Source of the DNA: Streptomyces griseus
GTDB taxonomy: Bacteria; Bacteroidota; Bacteroidia; Chitinophagales; Chitinophagaceae
Reading direction: 5' to 3'
Assembly: GCA_943323705.2 (NCBI GenBank)
Contig: CALPIT020000144.1
Location: 1 to 6,604 of the forward strand
DNA: 6,604 nucleotides
Position 1 is the first letter of the stretch, and each line of letters begins with the position of its first letter. The position numbers were made by a program, and so were the translations under genes. Shown one piece after another: positions 1-5,440 of this stretch. The notes under the pieces were generated by a model that was not told the origin of the DNA, did no database searches, and saw nothing but the letters and a program-made list of their open reading frames with translations.

Positions 1-98
1 AAAATATATCGCTTGGTGCTGAATTAAAACCTGGTGTGTATATGCTTGAGGTTTTACAAGGTGTGGAGAAGAAGGTGGTGAGGATGGTGAAGTATTAA
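1..98 (+). CDS. C-terminal end of a T9SS-secreted protein (partial, 5' end outside window)
   Basis: Reading from base 3 gives 31 codons and a TAA stop at 96-98. The peptide contains LKPGVYMLEVLQG followed by a basic run, EKKVVRMVKY. This matches the last strands of the type IX secretion C-terminal sorting domain (Por_Secre_tail type), whose usual end is 'L.pGvYll.v..g...k.vk'. In that family the domain directs export across the outer membrane of Bacteroidota and is removed afterwards, so the cargo is probably extracellular or surface-bound. The cargo itself lies outside the window and cannot be named. The stop codon abuts a C/C/G hairpin repeat, and a terminator follows about 110 bases later. 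Confidence 0.75.
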   Translation, partial: NISLGAELKPGVYMLEVLQGVEKKVVRMVKY

Positions 99-123
99 GG
101 CCCCTCAATCCCCGAAGGGGGAA
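99..123 (+). repeat. C/C/G gene-end hairpin repeat, copy at the T9SS gene end
   Basis: Directly after the TAA stop, CCCC (101-104), CCCC (110-113) and GGGGG (117-121) follow in order. The second C-run folds on the G-run with a GAA loop, and the first C-run is an alternative partner for the same G-run. The layout and much of the sequence match the repeat at the dacB 3' end (477-500) when both are read in the direction of transcription. There is no U-tract, so a simple intrinsic terminator is unlikely. Confidence 0.7.
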
Positions 124-130
124 GTTGTTC

Positions 131-199
131 AAGGGTTTAAAAGTTTAATGGTTTAAGGTTAACCATCGTAGCGACTTAAACCATTAAACCATAAACCTT
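131..199. repeat. Long TTTAA-rich inverted repeat
   Basis: GTTTAATGGTTTAAG (143-157) has a perfect inverted copy at 175-189, with a 17-base spacer that contains the palindrome GTTAAC. The pairing continues outward imperfectly, since GGTTTA (134-139) matches TAAACC (192-197), making arms of roughly 25 bases. The arms are themselves built from short TTTAA(TG)G units. It lies between two convergent genes and could fold in transcripts from either side. Confidence 0.75.
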
Positions 200-207
200 A
201 TAACCTA

Positions 208-241
208 GAAAGGCCTGCTCCTTAATTGGAGTGGGCCTTTC
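208..241 (+). terminator. Rho-independent terminator downstream of the T9SS gene
   Basis: GAAAGGCC (208-215) pairs perfectly with GGCCTTTC (234-241). The stem continues through two G-U wobbles (216/233 and 217/232) and then CTCC/GGAG (218-221/228-231), closing on the loop TTAATT. The 3' arm ends in CTTTCTTGTGTG, a modest U-rich tail on the + strand. The - strand side has no comparable tail, so it most likely ends the transcript entering from the left. Confidence 0.75.
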
Positions 242-251
242 TTGTGTGAGA

Positions 252-354
252 GAAACTAGATGCTGGAAACTAGATGCTCGATAGGCTGGATATGCTGGAT
301 ACTAGAAATTAGATACTGGATAGGCTGGATATGCTAGATAGGCTGGATAAGCTG
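252..354. repeat. Degenerate TGCTGGATA-type tandem repeat
   Basis: Short units of the form (GA)TGCTGGATA, TAGGCTGGATA and ACTAGATGCT follow one another. GAAACTAGATGCT occurs at 252-264 and 266-278. GATAGGCTGGATATGCT occurs exactly at 280-296 and 319-335, and its first 13 bases occur again at 337-349. The reading frames do not give a credible protein. It looks like slippage- or duplication-derived intergenic DNA, and no function can be assigned. Confidence 0.75.
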
Positions 355-401
355 CCCCAACAACAACCCCAAACCCCACCAAACCCCAAACACCAAACCC
401 C
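355..401 (-). other. G-free C/A tract with possible G-quadruplex on the minus strand
   Basis: The + strand lacks G here and carries five CCCC runs, at 355-358, 367-370, 374-377, 384-387 and 398-401, separated by A-rich spacers of 8, 3, 6 and 10 bases. On the - strand these are five GGGG runs, enough for a four-tier quadruplex with moderate loops. A transcript running past the dacB stop codon would contain them. Formation is inferred from the pattern alone. Confidence 0.5.
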
Positions 402-431
402 AAACAAACCTTTTGAACAAAACCCTCTAAA

Positions 432-460
432 AACGCAACGTCCCTTTCAGGAGACATTGC
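432..460 (-). repeat. S hairpin repeat, copy 1
   Basis: This 29-base block is identical to 1970-1998. Read on the - strand, its 26-base core starts GCAATGTCTCC and ends GGGACGTTGC. It folds into a roughly 10-bp hairpin with two G-U wobbles and a six-base CUGAAA loop. One wobble would be an A-C mismatch in + strand RNA, so folding favours - strand transcripts. It lies just after the dacB stop codon in that direction. Confidence 0.75.
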
Positions 461-476
461 GGTGAAGAACAATCAG

Positions 477-500
477 TCCCCCTTGGGGGATTTAGGGGGC
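477..500 (-). repeat. C/C/G gene-end hairpin repeat overlapping the dacB stop codon
   Basis: On the + strand, TCCCCCTTGGGGGA (477-490) is a palindrome and a second G-run follows at 495-499. Read with dacB transcription, the order is C-run, C-run, G-run, as at 99-123. The dacB TAA stop (492-494) sits between the two C-runs, so the repeat encodes the last codons and the stop of that gene. Confidence 0.75.
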
Positions 501-1838
501 TCTCACCCTCACCTCATGCAAATACCCTTCAATCAATCTCCTTACCGCTTTCCCAGAACCCTGATAATTATTCAGCATCACCGAAAAAATCAATTGTTTG
601 TTTTTTTGAGTAGTCAATATGCCACACAAAGTATAGTTATTGCTCAACGATCCTGTCTTCGCAAATATGAAACTACTATCGGCATGGAAATAATTTTTTA
701 ATGTGCCCGTGCCGCCCGTGGGTAAAATATTTTTCAGTCTTTCAACTCCAAACTCATTCTGAATTTTATTGATGATATACACAAAATCATTCGGAGAAAA
801 TAAATTATATCGACTCAATCCACTGCCATCAACCCATCGTGGATGTTGAGGGATATCAGTTAAATCATTTTGCAAAAGAGTGTCAATCATGTCTGATTCA
901 TTCATATATCCAAGTCGTTCATTTGCCGACATGAGCAAAGTTTGTTCTGCATAGAAATTATCACTTCGATGCATCATGATTGATAAAACAGCATCAGTCT
1001 TTTGAGAAAACATTGGAGTGAATTCATCGCGGTTGATATGCTTGGTTTTTTGAAGTGTAGCCAGATGATACAATGAATGTTGCAAAATCATAAATCCAGT
1101 TTGTAATCCAAAAGTTTCAAATGGAATTTCTTGTGTGAATGTTTTTAGTTTGTTGTTTGTTGTAACGGTAAAATGATTTGTTCCAGCTGCTCTTGTGATG
1201 GTGTTTTCGGATAATGTGGTATCTGTTTTTTTGGTGAGTTTAAAATCTATTACATCAGCATTCATCACAGCTAGGTCGTATTGGAATTCATCAGGTTTTG
1301 CATTGTTGTTTTTAATCCATTCCAATTTCAGCAAATTGCCACAGCCCGGGAAGCTGCTTCTTTGCGGCATATAATCTTCTTGCTGATCATCCCAAGCCCA
1401 TCCTTTGCCATAGGGAACAGGATATTTCTCATCATCCAACAACACAACTTTATAATTATTGTTGTTTAAAAAATCATGAACAGGATGCGTTGCAAAATCA
1501 GGATGTAAATAAGTTGGATCTCCAGTTGGTAAAAGGAAAATAGTATCGTTTGAAATTTTGTAATAGGCTCCGATAATATTATTTCCAAGATATTTCATGC
1601 CCGCATATAAAGTAAAGAACTTGGTATTGCTCGCCGGAATGAAATTCTTTTCTGCATTGTAAGTGTATACGTAACTGTTAGTTTCAGGTTCGTAAATGGA
1701 AATGCCGATATGTGCTCCATTTATAATCGAATCGCTGAGTAATAATTTGTTGGTGAGCTTTGTAAGATTCTTTGAATGTTGTGCAGCTGCAGAAGCAAAT
1801 AAAAAAAAAGAAATAAGTAAAGTGAAGAGACGATTCAT
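492..1838 (-). CDS. dacB: D-alanyl-D-alanine carboxypeptidase/endopeptidase, PBP4 type (peptidase S13)
   Basis: The family removes the terminal D-Ala of peptidoglycan pentapeptides and can cut D-Ala-meso-DAP crosslinks in the periplasm. All three active-site motifs of penicillin-binding serine peptidases are visible in this 448-residue protein: SNTK at 70-73 (S70 nucleophile, K73 base), SDN at 292-294 and KTG at 394-396. The family stretch DGSGLSRYN is at 337-345. Residues 1-20 form a signal peptide (basic MNR, hydrophobic core, ASAAAQ cleavage region). The long segment between the first two motifs is usual for S13 enzymes, and the length is close to that of known PBP4 proteins. The ATG at 1838 is chosen because the signal peptide starts there; no Shine-Dalgarno sequence precedes it. 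A repeat hairpin lies 29 bases upstream, and no clear promoter was found, so it may be read through from the arginase-like gene or use an unrecognised promoter. Its last codons (RAP, stop) come from a repeat. Confidence 0.9.
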   Translation of the reverse strand: MNRLFTLLISFFLFASAAAQHSKNLTKLTNKLLLSDSIINGAHIGISIYEPETNSYVYTYNAEKNFIPASNTKFFTLYAGMKYLGNNIIGAYYKISNDTIFLLPTGDPTYLHPDFATHPVHDFLNNNNYKVVLLDDEKYPVPYGKGWAWDDQQEDYMPQRSSFPGCGNLLKLEWIKNNNAKPDEFQYDLAVMNADVIDFKLTKKTDTTLSENTITRAAGTNHFTVTTNNKLKTFTQEIPFETFGLQTGFMILQHSLYHLATLQKTKHINRDEFTPMFSQKTDAVLSIMMHRSDNFYAEQTLLMSANERLGYMNESDMIDTLLQNDLTDIPQHPRWVDGSGLSRYNLFSPNDFVYIINKIQNEFGVERLKNILPTGGTGTLKNYFHADSSFIFAKTGSLSNNYTLCGILTTQKNKQLIFSVMLNNYQGSGKAVRRLIEGYLHEVRVRAP

Positions 1839-1867
1839 AGAAACGATTTTATTAAAAAAAATTCTGA

Positions 1868-1914
1868 CTTCGGCATCAAAACTCCCTCTCCTTTGGAGAG
1901 GGTTGGGGAGAGGC
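1868..1914 (-). repeat. R repeat (CTC/GAG C/C/G hairpin), copy 1, in the dacB leader
   Basis: This 47-base block matches 2071-2117 at 46 positions. On the + strand CCCTCTCC (1884-1891) pairs with GGAGAGGG (1895-1902), and GGAGAGG recurs at 1907-1913. On the - strand the order is therefore C-arm, C-arm, G-arm, allowing two mutually exclusive stems. This copy ends 29 bases before the dacB ATG, so it would lie in the 5' leader of any dacB transcript started upstream. Confidence 0.8.
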
Positions 1915-1923
1915 CTCTAAAAT

Positions 1924-1969
1924 CTTTGTTGGTGAAAACATCAACAAAGGCATTTATTTAAAACACAAT
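1924..1969. repeat. H hairpin repeat, copy 1
   Basis: CTTTGTTGGTG (1924-1934) pairs with CATCAACAAAG (1939-1949) around an AAAA loop; the only non-Watson-Crick pair in + strand RNA is the G-U at 1932/1941. The conserved block continues through GGCAT to ACACAAT (about 1963-1969). The second copy starts near 2026; the cores 1929-1956 and 2029-2056 share 25 of 28 bases. Confidence 0.75.
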
Positions 1970-1998
1970 AACGCAACGTCCCTTTCAGGAGACATTGC
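1970..1998 (-). repeat. S hairpin repeat, copy 2
   Basis: An exact 29-base duplicate of 432-460 on the same strand, about 1.5 kb away. It follows the ACACAAT end of H copy 1 directly, at the place where H copy 2 is followed by an R repeat instead. It can fold into the same wobble-containing hairpin in - strand RNA. Confidence 0.75.
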
Positions 1999-2025
1999 TA
2001 AGAAACTATAATAAATCTACAATAT

Positions 2026-2070
2026 CTATTGGTGAAAACACCAACAGAGGCATCTAAAAAATAACACAAT
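2026..2070. repeat. H hairpin repeat, copy 2
   Basis: TTGGTG (2029-2034) pairs with CACCAA (2039-2044) around AAAA. Position 2041 is C, making a full G-C pair where copy 1 has G-U. The outer stem is interrupted by an A-C mismatch (2028/2045). After GGCAT the sequence runs to ACACAAT (2064-2070), as in copy 1, and abuts the R repeat. Confidence 0.7.
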
Positions 2071-2117
2071 CTTCGGCATCAATACTCCCTCTCCTTTGGA
2101 GAGGGTTGGGGAGAGGC
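2071..2117 (-). repeat. R repeat, copy 2, at the 3' end of the arginase-like gene
   Basis: It begins four bases beyond the stop codon of the arginase-like gene in transcription order. In + coordinates the arms are CCCTCTCC (2087-2094), GGAGAGGG (2098-2105) and GGAGAGG (2110-2116). It differs from copy 1 at one base. Read with transcription it has the same C-arm, C-arm, G-arm order as the repeats ending the T9SS gene and dacB. Confidence 0.8.
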
Positions 2118-2121
2118 TTTT

Positions 2122-3249
2122 CTATCCTCTCTCCTGCGCCCTCAACCATCTCTCCGGCATCTCATTCATGCTCGCTTTCCTATAATCATTTCTACTGCAA
2201 GCAATGAATGTTGAGTCTGGCATTTGCATCCACCATCTGTTCGATCTTTTGCTTTGCAGAAACACAGTATCAACTTCAGCAAAGAAAGTGTGAAACTCAT
2301 TGAAACTATTTCTCTCATTGATGTTGGCATCGTTCTTACTTCTGTATTTACCATCTATAAAATACCAGATCATCTGTGCAATTTGAATGGCCGTTAAATC
2401 GTGTCTGTCTTTTTCTGGCTCATATCCATAAATCCCAAAGCTACTTAGGTTTGAACTCAATCCTGCATATTGAGAAAGTACACAGGCTTCTTCTCCATTA
2501 AATCCATTTGGACTAATCGTATTTGCAGGAGCAGCACTGTTTTTAATCGCACTGATATCAAAACTCACCATGTGCGAATTACGAATTACGGGCTCCATCT
2601 CTTCAATGTCTTCTTTTACTTTGCCGACACGATAACAATCGAATCTTAATTTATCAAGCGTTTCCAATAAACGAGGATGAACAAAATAACTCTGAAAGCC
2701 AATGTGATTATAATGCTTTACCCAATTAGGTTCGCTGGTGAGCATTTCTAAAAGGAAGCTATCGTTTTTAAGTACACTATCGCCACGCAAATCTATCAAC
2801 GAATCAATGCAAGTGGCTTCGATTACTTGGTTTAAAGATTTATAGGCATTGTATTGTGCTAAAGTGATGTCGTGTGAGCCGCCCAGGATAATAACTGTTT
2901 TGCCCATTTTTATCAATTCTGCCACTACTGTTTGGAGCGCTGCATAACTGTCGAGTATACCGGCTCCTTTCTTAATAGTTCCAATATCTGCAATCTGAAT
3001 ATCAGTATGCCAGCAGTGTAGTGGATAAAGCTGTTTTCTTATTTTATCAGGAGCATTTGAATATTCTTTATCAAAACCGATTCCTCTGCTTTCACCGATT
3101 CCAACCAAAACGAGTTCAATCTCCGTTAAATCGGGCATTTCTTTTTCAAAAACTGTAATGTGTTTGGCAAATTGCCCATCGGTATATTCATTATCGCCAT
3201 TAAGTTCATAAATATTGATGGGGGATAAGAAATCAGTTAAATCTAGCAT
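2122..3249 (-). CDS. Arginase/formimidoylglutamase-fold protein with an incomplete dimetal site
   Basis: The ureohydrolase signatures are recognisable in order in this 375-residue protein. GGSHD (123-127) corresponds to GGDHS. DSLID (149-153) corresponds to DAHxD. SFDIS (229-233) corresponds to SxDxD. NGEEA (251-255) and GIYGYEPEKD (272-281) correspond to the late REG and EVNP regions. Family members hydrolyse guanidino or formimino groups (arginine, agmatine, formiminoglutamate) with two Mn ions. The four ligands expected for one metal are kept (H126, D149, D153, D231), but the two specific to the other are replaced by L151 and S233. Bacteroidota homologues of this kind are often called formimidoylglutamase; I see no other histidine-utilisation gene nearby, so the substrate, and even catalysis, is uncertain. 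The C-terminal 65 residues (with SNRWW at 336-340 and PERW near the end) form a lineage-specific tail. It is cytosolic, with no signal peptide. The start is the ATG at 3249, shortly after a promoter-like motif. Confidence 0.8.
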   Translation of the reverse strand: MLDLTDFLSPINIYELNGDNEYTDGQFAKHITVFEKEMPDLTEIELVLVGIGESRGIGFDKEYSNAPDKIRKQLYPLHCWHTDIQIADIGTIKKGAGILDSYAALQTVVAELIKMGKTVIILGGSHDITLAQYNAYKSLNQVIEATCIDSLIDLRGDSVLKNDSFLLEMLTSEPNWVKHYNHIGFQSYFVHPRLLETLDKLRFDCYRVGKVKEDIEEMEPVIRNSHMVSFDISAIKNSAAPANTISPNGFNGEEACVLSQYAGLSSNLSSFGIYGYEPEKDRHDLTAIQIAQMIWYFIDGKYRSKNDANINERNSFNEFHTFFAEVDTVFLQSKRSNRWWMQMPDSTFIACSRNDYRKASMNEMPERWLRAQERG

Positions 3250-3263
3250 GTAATTAATTTCCG

Positions 3264-3292
3264 CAAACCTAATTCATTAGCCCGAATTCAAA
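3264..3292 (-). promoter_or_regulatory. Bacteroidota-type promoter for the arginase-like gene
   Basis: On the - strand TTTG (3292-3289) is followed after 17 bases by TAGGTTTG (3271-3264). This fits the phylum's -33 TTTG / -7 TAnnTTTG pattern. Transcription would begin only about 8-10 bases before the ATG at 3249, giving a very short leader with no Shine-Dalgarno sequence. That short distance is the main reason for caution. Confidence 0.5.
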
Positions 3293-3338
3293 TAAATCCA
3301 AGGCCTTTTTTTATGAAGAATCTTTTATTTGTATTCAG

Positions 3339-3346
3339 TAACTTTG
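3339..3346 (+). promoter_or_regulatory. -7 box of the korA promoter
   Basis: TAACTTTG matches TAnnTTTG exactly and is followed by CGCC, a common context in this phylum. It lies 47 bases before the chosen ATG, leaving a leader of about 40 bases. No convincing TTTG occurs at the usual -33 distance; the TTTG at 3328-3331 is too close. The two divergent promoters fall within an 83-base stretch (3264-3346). Confidence 0.55.
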
Positions 3347-3393
3347 CGCCTGAATATTCAATCGGGTTTTCCGAACTTTTTTAATTGACTCAG

Positions 3394-5238
3394 ATGACAG
3401 AAAAAAACGAATTACTTCTGGAAGTTGTAATCAAATTTGCAGGTGATAGTGGCGATGGAATGCAATTGACCGGAAGTCAGTTTACCAATAATACCGCTTT
3501 ATTAGGCCTTGATTTGGCTACATTTCCGGATTTTCCTGCGGAGATCAGAGCCCCAATAGGAACCTTACCCGGTGTAAGTGGATACCAACTTCGTTTCAGC
3601 AGCGACAGAATTTATACACCCGGTGACGAATGTGATGTACTAGTAGCCATGAACGCAGCGGCATTGAAAGTGAATATGAAAGCCATTAAAAAAGGTGGTA
3701 AAATCATTGCCAACATAGATGGTTTCGATGCGAAAAATTTAAGATTGGCCAATTATCCTGATGGCGTGAATCCTTTGGAAGATAATAGTCTGAATAATTA
3801 CGAGGTGATTAAAATGGATGTCACCAAAATGACTCGTGAAGCTTTGAAGGATTTTACCATGGGCACCAAAGAAAAAGACAGGGCCAAAAATATGTTTGTG
3901 CTTGGCTTCTTGTATTGGATGTACAACAGGGATATGGACAACACGGTTACTTTCTTGAAAGAGAAATTTTCAAAGAGACAAGATATCCTGGATAGCAATA
4001 TAAAAGTTTTACAAGCAGGGTATAACTATGCCGATACTACTGAAACTTTTACCGGAAGATATTCTGTAGAAAAAGCGAAAATGGAGCCGGGTACATATCG
4101 GTCTATCATGGGTAATCAGGCACTAGCTTATGGTTTGATTGCGGCCTCTCATCAATCTAATCTAAATCTATTTTTAGGAAGTTATCCCATAACACCCGCT
4201 TCTGATATTTTACATGAATTAAGTCGCTATAAAACTTTTGGTATTAAAACCTTTCAGGCTGAAGATGAAATCGCAGCCATAACTTCGGCTATTGGTGCTA
4301 GTTATGGTGGTTCGATTGGCGTCACTACAACCTCTGGTCCGGGCATGGCTTTAAAAACAGAAGCCATGGGATTGGCAGTAATGCTTGAAATTCCTTTACT
4401 TATTTGCAATATCCAAAGAGGCGGCCCGAGCACAGGTTTGCCAACCAAAACGGAGCAAAGCGATTTGTTACAGGCTTATTTTGGAAGAAACGGCGAATGT
4501 CCAATTCCGGTAATTTCGACATCAACACCGAGTGATTGTTTTGATGTAGCATTTGAAGCCGTGAGAATTGCGATTCAACACATGACTCCGGTAATTTTGT
4601 TGAGTGATGGATATATTGCTAATGGTGCAGAGCCATGGAAATTCCCTCAGACAAAAGATTTGAAAAAGATTGAAGTTACATTCAAGACAGAGAAAAATGC
4701 CGATGAAGAAAAGTTCATGCCTTATTTAAGAGATGAGAAATTGGTTAGGCCATGGGTAATACCAGGTGCAGCGGGTTTGGAGCATCGCATAGGCGGATTG
4801 GAAAAACAAAACATCACGGGTAATATCAGTTACGATCCTGAAAACCACCAGACCATGGTGAAAATCAGGGAACAAAAAGTTGAAAACATTGCTGATTATA
4901 TTCCCTTACAAAAACTGGATAGCGGCGAAGAAAAAGGCAAAGTGCTGGTAATAGGCTGGGGTAGTACTTACGGCGCCATCAAAAGTGCTTGTATTGAGTT
5001 ACAGAAAAAAGGCGTTTCAGTTTCGCATGCGCATCTCCGTTATATTCGTCCCTTTCCAAAAAATTTAGGCGATATCATCAAGAATTTTGATAAGGTATTG
5101 ATACCAGAAATCAATAACGGTCAGCTGATAAAAATCATTAGAGATAAGTACATGGTTGATGCCAAAGGATTTAATAAAATCATGGGTGTACCGATTACCA
5201 AAGGAGAAATTATTGAAGTGGTGGAGGGGATGATTTAG
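3394..5238 (+). CDS. korA: 2-oxoacid:ferredoxin oxidoreductase, fused gamma-alpha subunit (KorA type)
   Basis: With a beta subunit (KorB), this family converts 2-oxoglutarate and CoA to succinyl-CoA and CO2, reducing ferredoxin. The 614-residue protein starts with a gamma domain: FAGDSGDGMQLTG (15-27), FPAEIRAP (47-54) and DVLVAMN (81-87). After a linker the alpha domain begins near 239, with LGSYPITPAS (261-270), AEDEIAAITSAIGA (289-302), TTTSGPGMAL (311-320) and RGGPSTGLPTKTEQSD (342-357). The C-terminal domain contains RYIRPFP (549-555) and PEINNGQL (571-578). These fit the KorA subclass better than single-domain pyruvate enzymes, though other 2-oxoacids are possible. The ATG at 3394 is preferred to an in-frame TTG at 3385, because only three residues would be added and none belongs to the domain. 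The thiamine-pyrophosphate beta subunit normally encoded next door is absent: a repeat, a terminator and a convergent gene follow. Confidence 0.87.
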   Translation: MTEKNELLLEVVIKFAGDSGDGMQLTGSQFTNNTALLGLDLATFPDFPAEIRAPIGTLPGVSGYQLRFSSDRIYTPGDECDVLVAMNAAALKVNMKAIKKGGKIIANIDGFDAKNLRLANYPDGVNPLEDNSLNNYEVIKMDVTKMTREALKDFTMGTKEKDRAKNMFVLGFLYWMYNRDMDNTVTFLKEKFSKRQDILDSNIKVLQAGYNYADTTETFTGRYSVEKAKMEPGTYRSIMGNQALAYGLIAASHQSNLNLFLGSYPITPASDILHELSRYKTFGIKTFQAEDEIAAITSAIGASYGGSIGVTTTSGPGMALKTEAMGLAVMLEIPLLICNIQRGGPSTGLPTKTEQSDLLQAYFGRNGECPIPVISTSTPSDCFDVAFEAVRIAIQHMTPVILLSDGYIANGAEPWKFPQTKDLKKIEVTFKTEKNADEEKFMPYLRDEKLVRPWVIPGAAGLEHRIGGLEKQNITGNISYDPENHQTMVKIREQKVENIADYIPLQKLDSGEEKGKVLVIGWGSTYGAIKSACIELQKKGVSVSHAHLRYIRPFPKNLGDIIKNFDKVLIPEINNGQLIKIIRDKYMVDAKGFNKIMGVPITKGEIIEVVEGMI

Positions 5239-5245
5239 GAGGAGA

Positions 5246-5260
5246 TTCCCCTTCGGGGAA
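5246..5260. repeat. Short GC hairpin after korA
   Basis: TTCCCC (5246-5251) pairs with GGGGAA (5255-5260) around TTC, starting seven bases after the korA stop. It resembles the palindromic part of the C/C/G repeats but lacks the extra C-run. No U-tract follows. It may protect or mark the 3' end of the korA transcript. Confidence 0.55.
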
Positions 5261-5264
5261 GATT

Positions 5265-5380
5265 TGGTTAACCACGAATTCACGAATTTTTTTTACCGCG
5301 GAGAAGATGAGAATGTTGAGTTTACGCGGAGGTTTGAGAGCCTTTGTGACACTTTGTGCCTTAGGGCCTTTGTGGCATCA
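5265..5380. repeat. Degenerate cereal-type intergenic repeat (CACGAATT / CGCGGAG / CTTTGTG units)
   Basis: The stretch contains CACGAATT twice in tandem (5273-5288), then CGCGGAG twice, then three CTTTGTG units in the segment 5341-5375. This mosaic resembles the dispersed 'ACCACGAATTCACGAA...CTTTGTGCCTTTGTGG' elements found between genes in Bacteroidota and other phyla; that is a recollection of the type. No convincing protein is encoded. Confidence 0.55.
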
Positions 5381-5403
5381 AGTTGCGGGACATTCTTGTA
5401 TAT

Positions 5404-5440
5404 AAAAAAAGCCCATGATTATTTAACCACGGGCTTTTTC
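5404..5440. terminator. Bidirectional terminator between korA and the DUF6089-like gene
   Basis: AAAAAGCCC (5406-5414) pairs with GGGCTTTTT (5431-5439). Two further pairs (5416/5429 and 5417/5428) lie beyond one weak position (5415/5430), which is A-C in + RNA and G-U in - RNA. Both strands end in T-rich tails, so it can serve the convergent genes on either side. It is 24 bases beyond the stop of the - strand gene. Confidence 0.85.

Noticed and set aside
477..500. Intrinsic terminator for dacB
   Set aside because: The stem is strong but the loop is tiny and no U-run follows on the - strand, so it is listed as a repeat hairpin.
462..701. 79-codon + strand frame overlapping the dacB 3' end
   Set aside because: It is antisense to the conserved KTG-to-C-terminus part of dacB and has no recognisable features; it is a shadow frame.
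1868..2117. Possible CRISPR array or attachment site
   Set aside because: The repeats are of different families, irregularly spaced and palindromic, with no constant spacer length, cas gene or integrase.
3328..3346. TTTG at 3328-3331 as the -33 partner of TAACTTTG
   Set aside because: Only seven bases separate the two, far less than the 17-23 expected; only the -7 box is called.
3385..3393. In-frame TTG start upstream of the korA ATG
   Set aside because: It adds only three residues (M-T-Q), has no better ribosome binding site, and the conserved domain begins well after the ATG at 3394.
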